A stretch of DNA of 64,000 nt from an uncultured Flavobacterium sp. (GCF_943913405.1 NZ_CALTYA010000005.1:54866-118865), one strand, 5' to 3'. Shown: positions 28,901-37,540, counted from the stretch's first letter. Translations and numbers: made by a program. The notes: generated by a model from the sequence alone, not told the origin.

Positions 28901-29352
28901 AATTTATCACCAATTGGAAAATCTGATTTTTGAACCAAATCATTAATCATTCCTTGCAAACCTAATTCGCGTCCGTCATCTGGAGCATAAATTCTTGTAA
29001 TTCCGTAATCCTGTAATTCCTTGATTTCGTCTGGAAGGATTACACCTCCGCCTCCGCCAAAAATCTTGATATGTCCCGCTCCTTTTTCTTTCAAAAGGTC
29101 GTACATATATTTAAAATATTCATTGTGACCACCTTGATACGAAGTCATTGCGATTGCATTGGCATCTTCTTGGATGGCTGTATTTACAACTTCTTCCACA
29201 CTTCGATCGTGGCCTAAATGGATGACTTCAACACCCGTAGACTGGATGATTCTTCGCATTATATTGATGGCAGCATCGTGTCCGTCAAAAAGCGCTGCTG
29301 CGGTTACAATTCTTACTTTATTTTTAGGAATATAAGGTTTTGCTTGTTCCAT
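25915..29352 (-). CDS. icmF: Fused isobutyryl-CoA mutase IcmF (B12 domain, GTPase chaperone, mutase)
   Basis: A 1145-residue fused coenzyme B12 enzyme. The order is the cobalamin-binding domain (about 10-140, DGHDAA with axial His25), the MeaB/ArgK-type GTPase (about 195-450, Walker A GTGGAGKS at 203-210, NKFD at 343-346), and the mutase domain (about 570-1145). Known IcmF has Phe and Gln where methylmalonyl-CoA mutase has Tyr89 and Arg207. Here these are Phe606 (RMFAG) and Gln794 (AQNTCIF), so the substrate is isobutyryl/butyryl-CoA rather than methylmalonyl-CoA. The linker contains an unusual in-frame repeat segment at residues 482-491. Confidence 0.93.
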   Translation of the reverse strand: MEQAKPYIPKNKVRIVTAAALFDGHDAAINIMRRIIQSTGVEVIHLGHDRSVEEVVNTAIQEDANAIAMTSYQGGHNEYFKYMYDLLKEKGAGHIKIFGGGGGVILPDEIKELQDYGITRIYAPDDGRELGLQGMINDLVQKSDFPIGDKLNGEAKHLEEKNPRAIARVISSAENFPEIAKETLDTIHKQNETSKIPVLGITGTGGAGKSSLVDELVRRFLIDFPEKTIGLISVDPSKRKTGGALLGDRIRMNAINNPRVYMRSLATRQSNLALSKYVAEAIQVLKAAKYDIIILETSGIGQSDTEIMDHSDVSLYVMTPEFGAATQLEKIDMLDFADLVAINKFDKRGSLDALRDVKKQFQRNHNLWDANPDDLPVFGTIASQFNDPGMNTLYKAIMDKIVEKTESDLVSTFQITREMSEKIFVIPPHRTRYLSEIAENNRKYDATALTQQQVAQKLYGIFKTIESVSGKKPEINKVGIDDSTVIPSAVEGDENRIFLNLLLNQFDKVKMDLDPYNWEIILTWDEKVNKYKNPVYTFKVRDKEIKIATHTESLSHSQIPKVALPKYEAWGDILKWNLQENVPGEFPFTSGLYPFKREGEDPSRMFAGEGGPERTNKRFHYVSAGLPAKRLSTAFDSVTLYGNDPHLRPDIYGKIGNAGVSICCLDDAKKLYSGFNLAHPLTSVSMTINGPAPMLLGFFMNAAIDQQCEIYIKENNLEDEVEAIIDEIYKKKGLERPRYNGDLPESNNGLGLMLLGVTGDLVLPKEVYEEIKVRTLSQVRGTVQADILKEDQAQNTCIFSTEFALRLMGDVQEYFITNNIRNFYSVSISGYHIAEAGANPITQLAFTLANGFTYVEYYLSRGMDINDFGPNLSFFFSNGIDPEYAVIGRVARKIWSKALKNKYGANERAQMLKYHIQTSGRSLHAQEIDFNDIRTTLQALYAIYDNCNSLHTNAYDEAITTPTEESVRRAMAIQLIINKELGLAKNENPIQGSFIIEELTDLVEEAVLLEFDRITERGGVLGAMETMYQRSKIQEESMYYEMLKHTGEFPIIGVNTFLSSKGSPTVIPAEVIRATEEEKQFQITMLDNLHKFYADETEQQLSIIQDVAINNKNIFAQLMEATKICSLGEITSSLFEVGGQYRRNM
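27875..27902. repeat. Interspersed-repeat-like sequence inside icmF
   Basis: CCCTCGACTGCGCTCGGGAT lies within the icmF linker and is read in frame as IPSAVEG. I recall this core, and its complement starting ATCCCGAGCGCAGTCGAG, as an interspersed intergenic repeat in Flavobacterium genomes. It is GC-rich compared with its surroundings and imperfectly self-complementary, and is followed by the palindrome GACAGTACTGTC (27898-27909). No second copy is seen in this window. Confidence 0.5.
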
Positions 29353-29446
29353 ATTAAAATATCTGTCGATTTTAGGTGTGCAATTTACGAAATCTTTAAA
29401 AATTTGGTCATAAAAAAATCCAAAGTAAAATTTCTTTTTTCTGCTA

Positions 29447-29457
29447 AGCCACGAATT
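29447..29457. repeat. Copy of the AGCCACGAATT element
   Basis: An 11-base copy of the half-site that forms both arms of the hairpin at 40244-40270, located in the intergenic region between icmF and the acyltransferase gene. Confidence 0.5.
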
Positions 29458-29510
29458 TTTAGAAGTCGTTTTATTAATTAGTATTTTAGCCGATAAATAG
29501 AGACAAAATT

Positions 29511-30593
29511 ATGAGCCGTAAAAAGTTTCACACATTTGACTTTTTTCGATTTTTTGCATTCTTTAAGGTGTTTTTGCTACATCTTCCAATAGTTGCATTT
29601 CCGTTTTTTAATTTCGTAAAAGCTGGAGGTGAGATCGGTGTCTATTTCTTTTTTGTGCTGAGCGGCTTTTTGATTACTTATATTATTCTGTATGAAAAAA
29701 AAGAAACTGGAACCCTCAATTTTCGGAATTTTATATCACGGCGAATTCTCAGAATCTGGCCGTTATTTTATGCCATGATTCTGTTTGCTTTCCTAACGCC
29801 AAAAATCTTAAGTCTATTAAATTTTCCAAATTCTACAGAAGGCTATGCTCCGAATTGGCTTGTTTCTATCTTTTTTTTAGAAAATTACAAAATGATTTTT
29901 TCAGGAAATTTTCCAAATACTTCACCGCTAAGGGTCATGTGGTCGCTTTGTGTAGAAGAACATTTTTACTTGATCTGGGGAACGGCGCTTTATTTTACGA
30001 AACTAAAAAATGTCAAGTTTTTGATTATCGGAGCTATCATAATTGCCTCAATTTCCAGAATTATTTTTTACCAAAACGATTTAGCATTTTTAGATGTATT
30101 TACCAATTTAGATTATTTCGCATTTGGCGCAATCCCAGCTTTGTTATTGGTACAAAAAGAAAATGCAATTATTAATTTCATCAATGCGATTTCTTTATCT
30201 TATAAATTTGTATTCCTATTTTTGGCTTTGGCTTACGTTATAATATCGCCAAATTTCAATTTTCCTTTTAAGATTTTAATCGAGCCTATTTTATTCGGAA
30301 TTTTATTTTCTTCCTTATTATTTATAATACTTCCTGAAAACAGCAAAATCAAAATCAGCGACAGAAATATTTTCAGCAGATTAGGCATTTATACTTACGG
30401 ACTTTATCTTACGCACACCATCGTCATCAATCTTTTTGTAAGGATTTTTGAAAAACTGAAACTTCCCATCGACGAAATTTGGAATGCAATTTTATTCGGA
30501 ATTCTGACTTTGGCATTTACAATTATTGCCAGCATAATCTCCTATAAATGGATCGAAAAACCTTTTTTACGATTAAAAAAATACTTCAAGTAA
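29511..30593 (+). CDS. Membrane-bound acyltransferase (acyltransferase 3 family, OafA/YrhL type)
   Basis: A 360-residue inner membrane protein with about ten helices. It starts with the family marks FDFFRFFAFFKVFLLH (catalytic-type His near 22), then SFFVLSGFLIT-like FFVLSGFLITYI, and RRILRIWPLFY. Members transfer acetyl or other acyl groups to cell-surface sugars, using acyl-CoA on the cytoplasmic side. It faces away from icmF and is not in an obvious glycan cluster, so the acceptor is unknown. Confidence 0.9.
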   Translation: MSRKKFHTFDFFRFFAFFKVFLLHLPIVAFPFFNFVKAGGEIGVYFFFVLSGFLITYIILYEKKETGTLNFRNFISRRILRIWPLFYAMILFAFLTPKILSLLNFPNSTEGYAPNWLVSIFFLENYKMIFSGNFPNTSPLRVMWSLCVEEHFYLIWGTALYFTKLKNVKFLIIGAIIIASISRIIFYQNDLAFLDVFTNLDYFAFGAIPALLLVQKENAIINFINAISLSYKFVFLFLALAYVIISPNFNFPFKILIEPILFGILFSSLLFIILPENSKIKISDRNIFSRLGIYTYGLYLTHTIVINLFVRIFEKLKLPIDEIWNAILFGILTLAFTIIASIISYKWIEKPFLRLKKYFK

Positions 30594-30702
30594 TTCCTAA
30601 AAAAGCAGACATTTTTAAAATTCTTTGAAATTCAGAAGATTTTGCAACTTCATTTTTATAAATTTAAGATTATATTTACAAAGAAACTCTAATTATTTAA
30701 GA

Positions 30703-33249
30703 ATGGAAATCGTCTTATTACTCGCCGTCTTCGTCTTTCTCATTGTGATTTACAATAATCAGAACTCAAAATTTAGCAACTTGGAAAAAAATCTTTCCGA
30801 TTTGAACAAGAGGTTTGAAATTTTGAGAAAACAAGGACAGATTATCGAAAAGCCACAAGAAACAGAGAGCAAACCTAAGGAAGAAAAGCCTTATTTTACT
30901 CCTATTCCTGATTCGAAAATGCCTATTCAGGAGAAAAAACCAGAACCAGAAATTATTCCGCAGGAAGAAAAACCTAAAATTGAAAAGGCTACTTTTACAG
31001 AAAATATTCCTGTAGAAAAACCACTGCCGAAACCAGTTGTAGAAATACGTGAAACGCCAAAACCTATAGTTCCAAGACAGGAAATTCCCAAAGTAATTTT
31101 GCCTCCGCGAAAATCATGGTGGGAAAATTTCAAGGATAATAATCCTGATTTAGAGAAATTTATCGGTGAAAATCTGATCAATAAAATCGGTATCTTAATT
31201 CTTGCTTTGGGAATCAGTTATCTGGTAAAATTAGGCATTGACCAAAACGTAATCACTGAGCCAATGCGAGTTGGAATCGGTATTCTAGCAGGAAGTATCG
31301 TCATGATTTTTGCACACAAACTGCGTATAAATTACAAAGCTTTTAGCTCGGTTTTAGTCGCTGGAGCTATATCCATATTTTATTTTACGATTGCCATCGC
31401 CTTTCACGATTATCACCTGATCGGGCAAACCGTTGCATTCGTAATTATGGTTATTATCACTCTTTTCAGCGCCTTTATTTCAATTTCTTATGATCGAATG
31501 GAACTCGCCGCAATTTCACTAATCGGCGCTTTCGCTGTTCCTTTTATGGTCAGTACTGGCCAAGGAAATTATGTCGTTTTGCTGACTTACATCTTAATTA
31601 TTGACATTGGAATTCTATTAATTGCTTATTTCAAAAAATGGAATTTCTTAAATATTCAAGCCTATGTTTTCACTATGCTGCTTTATTGTGGCTGGCTTTC
31701 GACGATTATTGGCGAAGCAAAAGCGCCTTATCTTGGTGCCTTAATCTTCGGATTTTTATTTTATTTCACTTTCATCTTGATGAATATCATCAACAATATT
31801 AAAAATAAAGGTGAATTTTCAAATTGGCAATTGGCCATTCTTTCCAGCAACACGCTAATTTTCTATGGCTCAGGAATGCTGATTTTAAACAGCTACCATC
31901 CTGAATTTAAAGGCTTGTTTACGACTTTGCTGGCTTTGTTTAATTTGATTTACGCTTGGTATCTGTACAAAAGATTTGGCGTGGAAAAAAGGGTCATTTA
32001 CGTCTTGATCGGAATGACGCTCACGTTTGCGACATTGGCAATCCCAATTCAATTTCAAGGCAATTATATTACACTATTTTGGGCCGCAGAAGCTGTCGTT
32101 TTAATATGGCTTTCTCAAAAATCAGAAATTAAAACTTTCAAATTTGCATCGGCAATCGTGCATTTTTTGATGCTTTTAAGCCTGATTATCGATTGGTCAA
32201 AACTTTATGGTTCAGAAACCATTTTGGCTATAATTATAAATCCAGCATTTTTGACCGGACTTTTCGCCATTGCGAGTTTCATTGCCGTTTTTTATCTTTT
32301 GAAGAAGGAAACCGATGAACCTACCTTTTTAGGAATCACTTTCCATCCGCAGAATTACAGTACTTATACTAAAATTATTGCAGTTATTTTAGCTTATTTT
32401 GGAGGTTTTATTGAACTTTCTTACCAAGCAAATATTTATTTGGAAAGCAGTTCTGCAGTAAATTATATGAAAGTCGTTTATCATTTTATATGCAGCGCCA
32501 TCTTTATTTCTATCGCATTTAAAGGAAAAAATATTCCATTCAAAAACTTGGCTTCTATTTTGGCGAGCATCAATATCATCTTGTTTATCTTTCTGACTTC
32601 TCATTTCGCTTTTTCAGAACAGGAAGATTATCTGGTTGGAAAAATAAGTTTTCCGTTGGCTTATTTGTTGCATTTTGTTTCGCTACTTCTGACGGCTTAT
32701 TTTGTTGTCGTCTTATATAAAACCCGAGAAGAAAATTTTATTTTCAAGAATTTCAGCAATAAAACGATTTTGATTATTGCTTCCTTATTATTGGTATATC
32801 TGGCAAGTTCAGAATTGATGCTGCATTCAGTTGCAATTTCTGGAAATCAAATTTCTGCTACGGAAACACAAGAAGCTTTGAAAAATTATATCGGATCTAC
32901 AAAGGAAGAAGCGCTCTATTATTACGCAAATGACAGAATAAATGACATAGAAAATCAAGTTATCAAAACAGGCTATCCTATTTTGTGGGGCGCGCTTGCT
33001 TTCCTTTTCTTGATTGTCGGAATCAAGCGAAATGTCAAAAATCTGAGAATTATAGCCTTATTGCTATTAGGAATCACGATTTTAAAATTATTCATCTATG
33101 ATATTCGAAACGCTTCCGAAACCGGAAAAATCATAGCTTTCATATTATTAGGCGTCTTGATTTTAATTATTTCCTTTGTATACCAAAAACTTAAAGTGCT
33201 TGTTTTAAGCAATCCATCTGAAGAAAAACTGACAAATGAAGACAATTAA
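30703..33249 (+). CDS. DUF2339 multi-helix membrane protein
   Basis: An 848-residue integral membrane protein. I start at ATG 30703 (MEIVLLLAVFVFLIVIY), because the 26 upstream codons add a basic stretch that does not match the family. One helix, a coiled-coil/Pro-Glu-Lys linker (about 25-150, repeated KPxPE-type motifs), then more than twenty helices, starting after the WWENFKDNNPDLEKFIGENLINKIG motif that is typical of DUF2339. The next gene, DUF3999, overlaps its end by 14 bases; the two families occur together. The function is unknown. Confidence 0.88.
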   Translation: MEIVLLLAVFVFLIVIYNNQNSKFSNLEKNLSDLNKRFEILRKQGQIIEKPQETESKPKEEKPYFTPIPDSKMPIQEKKPEPEIIPQEEKPKIEKATFTENIPVEKPLPKPVVEIRETPKPIVPRQEIPKVILPPRKSWWENFKDNNPDLEKFIGENLINKIGILILALGISYLVKLGIDQNVITEPMRVGIGILAGSIVMIFAHKLRINYKAFSSVLVAGAISIFYFTIAIAFHDYHLIGQTVAFVIMVIITLFSAFISISYDRMELAAISLIGAFAVPFMVSTGQGNYVVLLTYILIIDIGILLIAYFKKWNFLNIQAYVFTMLLYCGWLSTIIGEAKAPYLGALIFGFLFYFTFILMNIINNIKNKGEFSNWQLAILSSNTLIFYGSGMLILNSYHPEFKGLFTTLLALFNLIYAWYLYKRFGVEKRVIYVLIGMTLTFATLAIPIQFQGNYITLFWAAEAVVLIWLSQKSEIKTFKFASAIVHFLMLLSLIIDWSKLYGSETILAIIINPAFLTGLFAIASFIAVFYLLKKETDEPTFLGITFHPQNYSTYTKIIAVILAYFGGFIELSYQANIYLESSSAVNYMKVVYHFICSAIFISIAFKGKNIPFKNLASILASINIILFIFLTSHFAFSEQEDYLVGKISFPLAYLLHFVSLLLTAYFVVVLYKTREENFIFKNFSNKTILIIASLLLVYLASSELMLHSVAISGNQISATETQEALKNYIGSTKEEALYYYANDRINDIENQVIKTGYPILWGALAFLFLIVGIKRNVKNLRIIALLLLGITILKLFIYDIRNASETGKIIAFILLGVLILIISFVYQKLKVLVLSNPSEEKLTNEDN

Positions 33250-34474
33250 GCATTTATTATTCATAGCATCTTTAATCGCGTCAAGTTTTGCTTTTTCGCA
33301 AGAATTTGCTGTAGAAGGAAAAATCTCTGGAATTCAATCTAACGGATTGCATTCTGTTTTGATTACGCCAGAAATTCGTTCTTTAGCCAATGAAAATCTT
33401 TCTGATATTAGACTTTTTGATTCAAAAAGCAGAGAAACTCCTTATTTTCTGACCAATGATTTTAAAACAACTTCCATGGCTTTTGAAGAATATAAAATCA
33501 TTTCGAAAAGTACTGTTGCAAACAAAAGTTCTTCGGTAGTTTTTGAAAATAATTCGAATAAAAACCTAACCGAAATTACGCTTGCAATTGCAAATTCAGA
33601 GGTTGAAAAAAGCTATAACATCAGCGGAAGCAATGATTTGACAGAATGGTTCGGATTGGTGAACAATCGCTTGCTGGATGATTTGTCAGATTCAGAAAAC
33701 ACTTTTATTTACAAAAATATTCCGCTTCCGAATAATAAATACCGCTATTTGAAGATTGATTTTAATGATAAGAAAACGCTTCCGATTGCCATTTTAAAAG
33801 TTGGAAAATTTTCAAGCCAGACTTCTGCTTCCGCTTTGCAGGAAATCAAAAAGGAAGAATTTAAGATTCAAGAATTTCCCAAAGCTAAAAAAACCAGAAT
33901 TACTTTTAAGTTTGAAAATTCTCAAATTATAGACCAAATTTCTTTTACCATAAAAAATGCTTCTTTATATCGAAGAACTGCAAAAATAATCGTGACCAGA
34001 ACGGAAGTTTATAAAAAGAGAAAAAAGAATTACGAAGAAAATTTAGAAAGTTTTGAATTGACTTCAGGTTCCACAAACACTTTTTCTATTGCAACATTGC
34101 GCGAAAAAGAATTTTATATCGATATTGAAAACCAAGACAATCAGCCTCTTTCGATTTCTGAAGTAAAGCTTTTCCAAAACCCTATTTATTTGGTTGCTGA
34201 TTTAAATTCCGCAGAAAATTATACACTGAAAGCTGGAAATCCAAATTTGCCAGAACCACATTATGATCTTTCTTCGTTTCAAAATATCATTTCAAAAGCG
34301 TTGCCTGAAGCTCAAATTTCACAAATTATCAAATTAAAAAAAGCTCAAAAATTAGACGCTAAAAACACTGCCATTTGGAGCCAGCCTTGGTTCATGTGGG
34401 TTTGCATTGGCATTGCCGGAATCATCATTTTCTATTTTTCACTGAGCTTGATAAAAGACATGAAAAAGAATTAA
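33236..34474 (+). CDS. DUF3999 family protein
   Basis: A 412-residue exported protein with a signal peptide (LLFIASLIASSFAFSQ) and a single C-terminal membrane helix (about 385-405, MWVCIGIAGIIIFYFSLSLI). The large periplasmic part is beta-rich with two F5/8-type-like sandwich segments (for example LTEWFGLVNNRLLDDLSD, KYRYLKIDF). It overlaps the DUF2339 gene by 14 bases. The two probably form an envelope complex of unknown role. Confidence 0.87.
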   Translation: MKTIKHLLFIASLIASSFAFSQEFAVEGKISGIQSNGLHSVLITPEIRSLANENLSDIRLFDSKSRETPYFLTNDFKTTSMAFEEYKIISKSTVANKSSSVVFENNSNKNLTEITLAIANSEVEKSYNISGSNDLTEWFGLVNNRLLDDLSDSENTFIYKNIPLPNNKYRYLKIDFNDKKTLPIAILKVGKFSSQTSASALQEIKKEEFKIQEFPKAKKTRITFKFENSQIIDQISFTIKNASLYRRTAKIIVTRTEVYKKRKKNYEENLESFELTSGSTNTFSIATLREKEFYIDIENQDNQPLSISEVKLFQNPIYLVADLNSAENYTLKAGNPNLPEPHYDLSSFQNIISKALPEAQISQIIKLKKAQKLDAKNTAIWSQPWFMWVCIGIAGIIIFYFSLSLIKDMKKN

Positions 34475-34488
34475 TTTAAAATTTACTT

Positions 34489-34716
34489 ATGAAAACAGTC
34501 ACACAATTTGCCATGATTGGCACGGCGCTTTTGATCATAAACAGCTTGATTTATTTTGCAACCACTTTAGTACATTTGAATTATTCTGAAGAATTATACA
34601 TTATTCTTCGGGTTTTAGATCTGGTCGGATACATTTCTCTTTTTGCTTTTTTCTACACTTTATTACAGAAACAAATCACTAAAATTAAAGACGATGAGCA
34701 AAAACGAGATTTATGA
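34489..34716 (+). CDS. Small membrane protein
   Basis: A 75-residue protein with two membrane helices (FAMIGTALLIINSLIYFATTL and VGYISLFAFFYTLL) and a short charged C-terminus. It is 14 bases after the DUF3999 gene and overlaps the next gene by 23 bases, so it belongs to the same operon. Unrecognised family. Confidence 0.65.
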   Translation: MKTVTQFAMIGTALLIINSLIYFATTLVHLNYSEELYIILRVLDLVGYISLFAFFYTLLQKQITKIKDDEQKRDL

Positions 34717-35044
34717 TTTGCTGGAAATTCTGCCTCCAGAAAATGATTTTCAGCGTTTAGATAGTAGCCAAAATTGGGGCAAACACCTTTTGATTAGGGT
34801 ATTTTCAATTATAATAATCATTGGAAGCATTTTAATTCTTACCGAAATAGAAAATTTTGGAACAAACGACAATCTTGCCATTTTGCTTGGTTGCATTGCT
34901 CTTTTCTTCATTTGGTTTATTTTTATTTGTATCGAAGCAATTGTTCTTCAAATAAGAAAAAAGCCGGTTTTAAGAAATGCAAACCTAGCAATAATCGGAT
35001 TTGCAATTTTTTTAATCTTTCTTTTTATTGGCACTAATTTATAA
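34694..35044 (+). CDS. Small membrane protein
   Basis: A 116-residue protein from MSKNEIYDLLEILPPENDF, which I prefer to the start 51 bases upstream because the latter would overlap the previous gene almost wholly. The N-terminal part is soluble, then two helices (VFSIIIIIGSILILTEI, ILLGCIALFFIWFIFICIEAIVL) and another C-terminal one (AIIGFAIFLIFLFIG). Fourth gene of the DUF2339 operon. The function is unknown. Confidence 0.6.
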   Translation: MSKNEIYDLLEILPPENDFQRLDSSQNWGKHLLIRVFSIIIIIGSILILTEIENFGTNDNLAILLGCIALFFIWFIFICIEAIVLQIRKKPVLRNANLAIIGFAIFLIFLFIGTNL

Positions 35045-35100
35045 GCAAAAACCCTTGAAAACTTTATCAAAAAAACAAAATCCACTCTCAATATAATTTC

Positions 35101-35108
35101 TATTTTTG
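35101..35108 (+). promoter_or_regulatory. Promoter -7 element upstream of uridine kinase
   Basis: TATTTTTG matches TAnnTTTG, 27 bases before the ATG at 35136. It overlaps the TTG at 35106, so that upstream codon is unlikely to be the start. Confidence 0.45.
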
Positions 35109-35135
35109 CCTAAAGAAAACATAACACAACTTTTT

Positions 35136-35744
35136 ATGCTTATTATTGGAATTGCCGGCGGAACCGGAAGTGGAAAAACTACTGTTGTCCAGCAGATTAT
35201 GAATGAATTACCACAAGCAGAAGTGGGAATTATTTCACAAGACTCTTACTACAAAGAAAACCACGGACTGAGTTTTGACGAGCGCGCGCTAATTAATTTT
35301 GACCATCCACGTGCGATTGATTTTGAGCTTTTAGTAGCACAATTGAAAGAATTAAAAGCAGGAAATAATGTGGAACAGCCCGTTTATTCTTTTGTAACGC
35401 ACAACAGGACAGACGATACCATTAATACGCACCCAAGAAAAGTGATGATTGTGGAAGGAATTTTGATTTTGGCCAATCCAGAATTGCGTGACATGTTTGA
35501 CATAAAAATTTATGTTCATGCTGATTCTGACGAAAGACTAATTCGCCGTTTAAAACGTGATATTGCTGAAAGAGGTCGCGACATGGAAGAGGTTTTGAAC
35601 AGATATCAAAACACCTTGAAGCCGATGCACGAGCAATTTATTGAGCCGACGAAGGCTTTTGCAGATATTATTATTCCAAATGATAAATACAATACTGTTG
35701 CGATTGATGTGGTTCGCGCTGTAATTAATCAGCGTATTTTATAA
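35136..35744 (+). CDS. udk: Uridine kinase
   Basis: A 202-residue P-loop kinase that phosphorylates uridine and cytidine in pyrimidine salvage. Walker A is GGTGSGKTT at 8-16, the SQDSYYK segment holds the catalytic Asp, and VEGILIL and RDIAERGRD with LID-region arginines follow. From MLIIGIAGG the length equals the bacterial family; the longer reading frame from TTG 35106 would add ten residues inside the promoter. Together with the next FtsB-like gene it makes a short plus-strand unit. Confidence 0.93.
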   Translation: MLIIGIAGGTGSGKTTVVQQIMNELPQAEVGIISQDSYYKENHGLSFDERALINFDHPRAIDFELLVAQLKELKAGNNVEQPVYSFVTHNRTDDTINTHPRKVMIVEGILILANPELRDMFDIKIYVHADSDERLIRRLKRDIAERGRDMEEVLNRYQNTLKPMHEQFIEPTKAFADIIIPNDKYNTVAIDVVRAVINQRIL

Positions 35745-35750
35745 AAAAAC

Positions 35751-36107
35751 ATGAAAAATCCATTAAGAAATATTGTTGGCCGTTATCCTATTTTGAGATT
35801 TCTCGGAAACAGGTATTTTCTTGTCATGGCTTTTTTCATCGTATGGATGCTATTTTTAGATAATTATTCTTACCTCGAAAGCCGTGTTTTAGACAAGGAA
35901 ATAAAGGAGTTTGAGGATAATAAAAAATATTACCAAGACGAAATTAAAATGGATGAGGAGAAAATAAAACTCCTCAAAAATCCAGATCAGATTGAAAAAT
36001 ACGCTCGCGAGAAGTATTATATGAAACGCGACAGCGAAGATATTTATATTATCGAATTTGAAGATGATTTACCTGAAGAAGAAGTGGTAAAAAGCAAATC
36101 GCTTTAG
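35751..36107 (+). CDS. FtsB/DivIC-like septum formation protein
   Basis: A 118-residue bitopic protein. A short cytoplasmic end, one membrane helix (YFLVMAFFIVWMLFLDNY, about 22-39), a coiled coil (EIKEFEDNKKYYQDEIKMDEEK) and the conserved PDQIEKYAREKYYMK motif. FtsB-like proteins link FtsL and FtsQ in the divisome. It lies six bases after udk. The name is by family layout; FtsB and FtsL-like proteins can look alike at this size. Confidence 0.85.
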   Translation: MKNPLRNIVGRYPILRFLGNRYFLVMAFFIVWMLFLDNYSYLESRVLDKEIKEFEDNKKYYQDEIKMDEEKIKLLKNPDQIEKYAREKYYMKRDSEDIYIIEFEDDLPEEEVVKSKSL

Positions 36108-36131
36108 TCAAAAGTCATCAAGTCAAAAGGG

Positions 36132-36165
36132 AATCTAAAAATCTAAGCAGTCTAAAAATCTAAAA
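36132..36165. repeat. Short AT-rich interspersed sequence
   Basis: Two copies of TCTAAAAATCTAA separated by GCAG, just before the mutA start. A closely similar sequence occurs in reverse orientation at 25813-25832. Confidence 0.35.
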
Positions 36166-36166
36166 A

Positions 36167-37540
36167 ATGGCCGAAAATTTATTTGACGATTTCAATCCCG
36201 TTTCTTCCAAACAGTGGAAACAGCAGATTCAGTATGAACTTAAAGGTGCTGATTACAATGAAACGCTCATTTGGGAAAGTCCGGAAGGCATAAAAGTCAA
36301 GCCTTTTTATCATATTGATGAATTTGAAAAACCAATTTCAGTTCATTCACAAGCCCAATCTTTTAGAATCACGCAGGATATTTTTGTCCATGATTTAGAT
36401 AAATCTATCGGCCGTGCTTTGGAAACTTTGAATCGCGGCGCAGAAAGCATCCGTTTTACGATTGAAGATGAAACTATTGATGTAGAAAAACTTTTGGAAA
36501 AACTTCCTTTAGAAAAAACCTCCATATACTTTCATTTATCGTTTCTTTCAATCGATTTCGTAAAAAGAATTGACACTATTGCAAAAAGCAGAAATGCGCA
36601 ATTATATGTGCAAATTGATCCAATCGGAAACTTAGCAAAAGAAGGTAATTGGTATAAAAATTTAGATTCTGATCTTGATATTTTAAATACGATTTCCATT
36701 TCTTGCCAAAATATAAACTTTTTGAGCGTTGACGGAAGCTTGTATCAAAATGCTGGCGCAAATATTGTTCAGCAAATTGCTTATATTTTAGCACATACAA
36801 ATGAATATTTCAACCGAATTGCTACAATCTCAAAACCGATCGTTCTGCAAGTTGCCGTTGGAACCAATTACTTTTTTGAAATCGCAAAATTGCGTTCGTT
36901 AAGATTGCTTTTTGATTTAATTGCTAAAGAATATGATTATGATTTAGGCTGTCATATTTTGGCAATTCCTACGAAAAGAAACAAAACTTTGTATGACTAT
37001 AATGTAAATATGCTTCGCACGACTACCGAATGCATGAGTGCGATTTTAGGTGGTGCAGATGCAGTTTCCAATTTGGCTTATGACGCTTTATACCACAAAG
37101 ACAATGAATTTGGCGATAGAATTTCTCGAAACCAATTGCTCGTTTTAAAACACGAAAGCTATTTTGACAAAGTAGGAAATCCAGCTGACGGAAGTTATTA
37201 TATTGAAAATCTGACACAACAATTGTCTGAAAAAGCTTTGGCTTTATTTAAAGACATTGAAGCAAATGGCAGTTTTATTACGCAATTGATTGAAGGAACC
37301 ATTCAAAGAAAAATTCAGGAAATCGCTTCAAAAGAACAGGAATTGTTTGATTCTGGCAAAGAAATTTTATTAGGAACAAACAAATATCCAAATAAAAATG
37401 ACAGAATGAGCCACGATTTAGAGCTTTTCCCATTTGTAAAAACAAAGCCTAGAAAAACATTGGTTTCGCCGATTATTGAAAAAAGGTTGGCAGAAAAAAT
37501 GGAAATGGAACGTTTGGAAACTGAGAAAGAAGCTCAATAG
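36167..37540 (+). CDS. mutA: Methylmalonyl-CoA mutase small subunit
   Basis: A 457-residue mutase-like subunit, the non-catalytic beta chain of heterodimeric methylmalonyl-CoA mutase. It has the barrel-like core (AGANIVQQIAYILAHTNEY, RNKTLYDYNVNMLRTTTECMSAILGGADAVSNLAYD) but no cobalamin domain and no His for the base, as in known small subunits. Its C-terminus is shorter than the alpha chain. It assembles with MutB downstream; a toxin-antitoxin pair lies between. The pathway is interconversion of methylmalonyl-CoA and succinyl-CoA in propionate, valine and isoleucine breakdown. Confidence 0.92.
   Translation: MAENLFDDFNPVSSKQWKQQIQYELKGADYNETLIWESPEGIKVKPFYHIDEFEKPISVHSQAQSFRITQDIFVHDLDKSIGRALETLNRGAESIRFTIEDETIDVEKLLEKLPLEKTSIYFHLSFLSIDFVKRIDTIAKSRNAQLYVQIDPIGNLAKEGNWYKNLDSDLDILNTISISCQNINFLSVDGSLYQNAGANIVQQIAYILAHTNEYFNRIATISKPIVLQVAVGTNYFFEIAKLRSLRLLFDLIAKEYDYDLGCHILAIPTKRNKTLYDYNVNMLRTTTECMSAILGGADAVSNLAYDALYHKDNEFGDRISRNQLLVLKHESYFDKVGNPADGSYYIENLTQQLSEKALALFKDIEANGSFITQLIEGTIQRKIQEIASKEQELFDSGKEILLGTNKYPNKNDRMSHDLELFPFVKTKPRKTLVSPIIEKRLAEKMEMERLETEKEAQ

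Noticed and set aside
29352..29511. Possible tRNA or small RNA between icmF and the acyltransferase
   Set aside because: No cloverleaf or conserved tRNA arm could be built, and only the short repeat copy stands out.
30625..30702. Upstream extension of the DUF2339 protein
   Set aside because: The 26 extra residues are rich in Arg and Phe and unlike the family; the ATG at 30703 directly begins the first membrane helix.
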